A DNA stretch of 6,524 bases, taken from the NCBI GenBank assembly GCA_039584685.1, contig JBDGXI010000198.1, positions 1 to 6,524 of the forward strand. The letters run 5' to 3'. The notes beneath the pieces are model-generated. The model saw only the letters and a program-made list of their open reading frames with translations. It did no database searches and was not told the origin of the DNA. Shown here piece by piece: positions 5,012 through 6,524 of this stretch (position 1 is its first letter; each line of letters begins with the position of its first letter). The position numbers and the translations under genes are program-made. The stretch comes from Benthicola sp039584685. Lineage in GTDB: Bacteria; Gemmatimonadota; Gemmatimonadetes; Palauibacterales; Palauibacteraceae.

Positions 5012-5192
5012 ACTATAGATAGCGATATTCACAAGAATGGCTTTCTTCTGCGGATAAGTTCACACTGGGTGTGAAGGTCAGCGGCGGCTTTCACACCCCT
5101 TGTGACTCCAACCTTGCACACATTCTTGCACACCGGGGCTGAGTCTCCTCAGTCTCGGTTCACATGCGGGTCGATGCCTGCAAGGAGTCTTC
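5012..5192. other. Convergent intergenic region, no gene
   Basis: This stretch lies between the plus-strand oxidoreductase (with its possible small ORF) and the 3' end of the minus-strand gene. No coding frame is credible. It is AT-richer at 5012-5060 and then filled with the TTCACAC-type repeats listed separately. Both flanking genes end here, so terminators are expected, but no stem followed by a T-tract is obvious on either strand. Confidence 0.5.
5059..5133. repeat. Cluster of TTCACAC / TTGCACAC inverted and direct repeats
   Basis: A perfect inverted repeat TTCACAC-TGG-GTGTGAA spans 5059-5075. A second, TCACA-CCCCT-TGTGA, spans 5091-5105. Two direct copies of TTGCACAC follow at 5114-5121 and 5126-5133, 12 nt apart, and another TTCACA lies at 5159-5164. 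The related words, placed within about 100 nt and outside genes, look like a protein-binding array or paired RNA hairpins. The first would form a stable 7-bp stem with a 3-nt loop. Function is unknown. Confidence 0.55.
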
Positions 5193-6524
5193 CTACGTGC
5201 CACCCAGCCGCTCGTACGCCGCCCGGGCCTCCTCCACCATCGGCCGGTGAGCCTCTACTGGCATGTCGTAGCGGCGAAGGAACTGCTCGTAGTAGTCGCG
5301 GGCGAGAGGAGCCGGGCCACCGGCGTCCTCCATCTCTGCCAACTCCAGGTAAGTGAGCCCGGTCGCGACGGACACGAAGTGGTGATCGATCGCTTTGTCG
5401 TAGGGTTGTCTCCAGGGCAGCTGCAGCTCCATGAGAACCGACCGCGCGCCCGTCCGGTCCCCTTCCGCTCTCAGCCACCGCGCTGCCGAGAGCCGATTGA
5501 ACGCGTGAAGGTGCCCGTAACCCGGTACTCGAGGGGGATACTGGATCTCCTGGATCAGGGCATACAACGAATCAGCTGCTCCGCTTCGATCGCCCGCCAA
5601 CTCCATTTCGGCCGCGCGCTGAGACCTCGCCACGTAGGAGGCTATCTGGCCAAGCCGTGCATCGGTCGCAACGGCCGACTCGACTCGGCCCAGCGCGTCG
5701 CGCAGCAGGGCCACGTCCCTTCGACCCGAGGCGATCACACCATCCACGGAGGCGAGCCAGATCCCGCAATCAGGACATTCGTCACCCCACGCATCAATGC
5801 TTGCCACCATGCTCGGCCTGAACTCATCCGCACTTCCCGACGGAAGTCCGCCCAACCACTCGCCCATCGCACTGAGCCAGTAGCCGTCCGTGCCGCAGAA
5901 CTGACATTCCAGGTCTGAGAACCGGCGCAGCTCCACCCGCGCCGAGTCCCAGGCTCCGCGATGGGCCCATGCCAGGGCCATCTGGAAATGCAGGTTGGCC
6001 CTCTGTTCCAAATCCACGTCCAGTGAGGACATGCGCCGAAGGAGATCCACGGCCAGGTCCGGAGCACCGGCTCTACGGATGACCTGCCAGCCCGGGTTGG
6101 GGTCTTCGTGTGTATGGCTGATGTCCCAGCTACCAGCCACGCTGTCCGCCAGAGCCGGGTCTGTGCGGCCGGCAAGATGGCCCGTCAGGAGGCGAAGGAA
6201 GCGAGACCGAGCGGAATCGTTGTCTGCTCCCTCACCGGCCAGCCACCAGTCCAACCACAGCTGCGTCGCCGCCTCGTCCCTCCCGAGAGCTGTATAGAGC
6301 ATGTGATCTGCATCGTACAACTCGGCCCCGAACCCGGCCTCGACGGCGGCTTCCATCATGTCGGCTGTGTACTCGGCCGAGTACCCGTAGGCGCGACCCC
6401 CGTGGGCAAGATGGTCTGCCAGCGCGTACTCAATGGGCCCGAAGCTTCCTCTCGGGATCGTCGCGGACGGGCGGAGCATCTCCTGAAGGCGCCTCAGAGA
6501 GGCTTCGGATTGGTATGGGAGATC
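5193..6524 (-). CDS. C-terminal part of a large helical (TPR-like) repeat protein, truncated by the window edge
   Basis: The frame is open from the right edge (6524) to TAG at 5193-5195, giving 443 visible residues. The ATG at 6479 is internal: 15 further codons upstream are open (DLPYQSEASLRRLQE), so the true start lies outside. The sequence is alpha-helical with loosely repeated pairs: QMALAWAHRGAWDSARVELR (counting the 6479 ATG as 1, about 166-185), RSQRAAEMELAGDRSGAADS (285-304) and ARWLRAEGDRTGARSVLMEL (333-352). The end is YYEQFLRRYDMPVEAH and then EEARAAYERLG. Such tails occur in bacterial TPR-bearing serine/threonine kinases and in large regulators with BTAD- or adenylate-cyclase-like N-termini, notably in Gemmatimonadota. 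The catalytic or DNA-binding part is not in view, so the class cannot be fixed. Two CxxC pairs (CQFC 192-195, CPDC 235-238) could bind a metal. It is convergent with the genes to the left and probably unrelated to them. Confidence 0.75.
   Translation of the reverse strand, partial: DLPYQSEASLRRLQEMLRPSATIPRGSFGPIEYALADHLAHGGRAYGYSAEYTADMMEAAVEAGFGAELYDADHMLYTALGRDEAATQLWLDWWLAGEGADNDSARSRFLRLLTGHLAGRTDPALADSVAGSWDISHTHEDPNPGWQVIRRAGAPDLAVDLLRRMSSLDVDLEQRANLHFQMALAWAHRGAWDSARVELRRFSDLECQFCGTDGYWLSAMGEWLGGLPSGSADEFRPSMVASIDAWGDECPDCGIWLASVDGVIASGRRDVALLRDALGRVESAVATDARLGQIASYVARSQRAAEMELAGDRSGAADSLYALIQEIQYPPRVPGYGHLHAFNRLSAARWLRAEGDRTGARSVLMELQLPWRQPYDKAIDHHFVSVATGLTYLELAEMEDAGGPAPLARDYYEQFLRRYDMPVEAHRPMVEEARAAYERLGGT

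Noticed and set aside
5247..5918. Plus-strand open frame of 223 codons opposite the TPR-like gene
   Set aside because: It is antisense to a longer frame with coherent helical repeats, and its Arg/His/Pro-rich sequence has no motif.

Overview
The window is about 6.5 kb of GC-rich bacterial DNA. It carries a plus-strand cluster around arsenic and redox chemistry (204-3625), a plus-strand oxidoreductase gene (3894-4850), and the 3' part of a large minus-strand gene (5193-6524) that runs off the right edge. GC-rich codon use, ECF sigma and multiheme cytochrome genes, and a TPR-like C-terminus of a type common in Gemmatimonadota and similar soil or marine phyla suggest an uncultured bacterium of that kind. 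The phylum is a guess. The organism should have selenocysteine machinery (SelA/B/C/D), because the first gene is a selenoprotein.

Left region (1-1669). An AhpD-like (carboxymuconolactone decarboxylase fold) gene is interrupted by an in-frame UGA exactly where the second cysteine of the CxxC active site belongs. A perfect 7-bp hairpin with a GGU loop lies 20 nt downstream, as expected for a bacterial SECIS. The full protein is 133 aa (204-605). After a 278-nt spacer comes an arsenite S-adenosylmethionine methyltransferase (ArsM, 884-1669), in which one of the three classical arsenic-ligand cysteines is serine.

Middle region (1700-3625). A SigZ-type ECF sigma factor with a cysteine-rich C-terminal tail follows ArsM by 30 nt. 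Next is a 50-aa Cys/His-rich membrane peptide or lipopeptide, preceded by a CRP-like palindrome. Then comes a membrane-anchored five-heme cytochrome c whose C-terminal domain is knocked into another frame by a single-base indel. The genes share strand and spacing, and they can be read as one stress module: a Sec-dependent thiol peroxidase-like enzyme, arsenic methylation, a thiol- or metal-responsive sigma factor, and an extracytoplasmic electron carrier. That joint role is inference.

Right region (3626-6524). A 268-nt interval holds a possible minus-strand gene remnant. It is followed by a GTG-started, zinc-free-type quinone oxidoreductase (MDR family) with a possible 54-aa ORF coupled through an ATGA overlap. 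The convergent gap to the minus-strand helical-repeat protein holds an unusual cluster of inverted and direct TTCACAC / TTGCACAC repeats.
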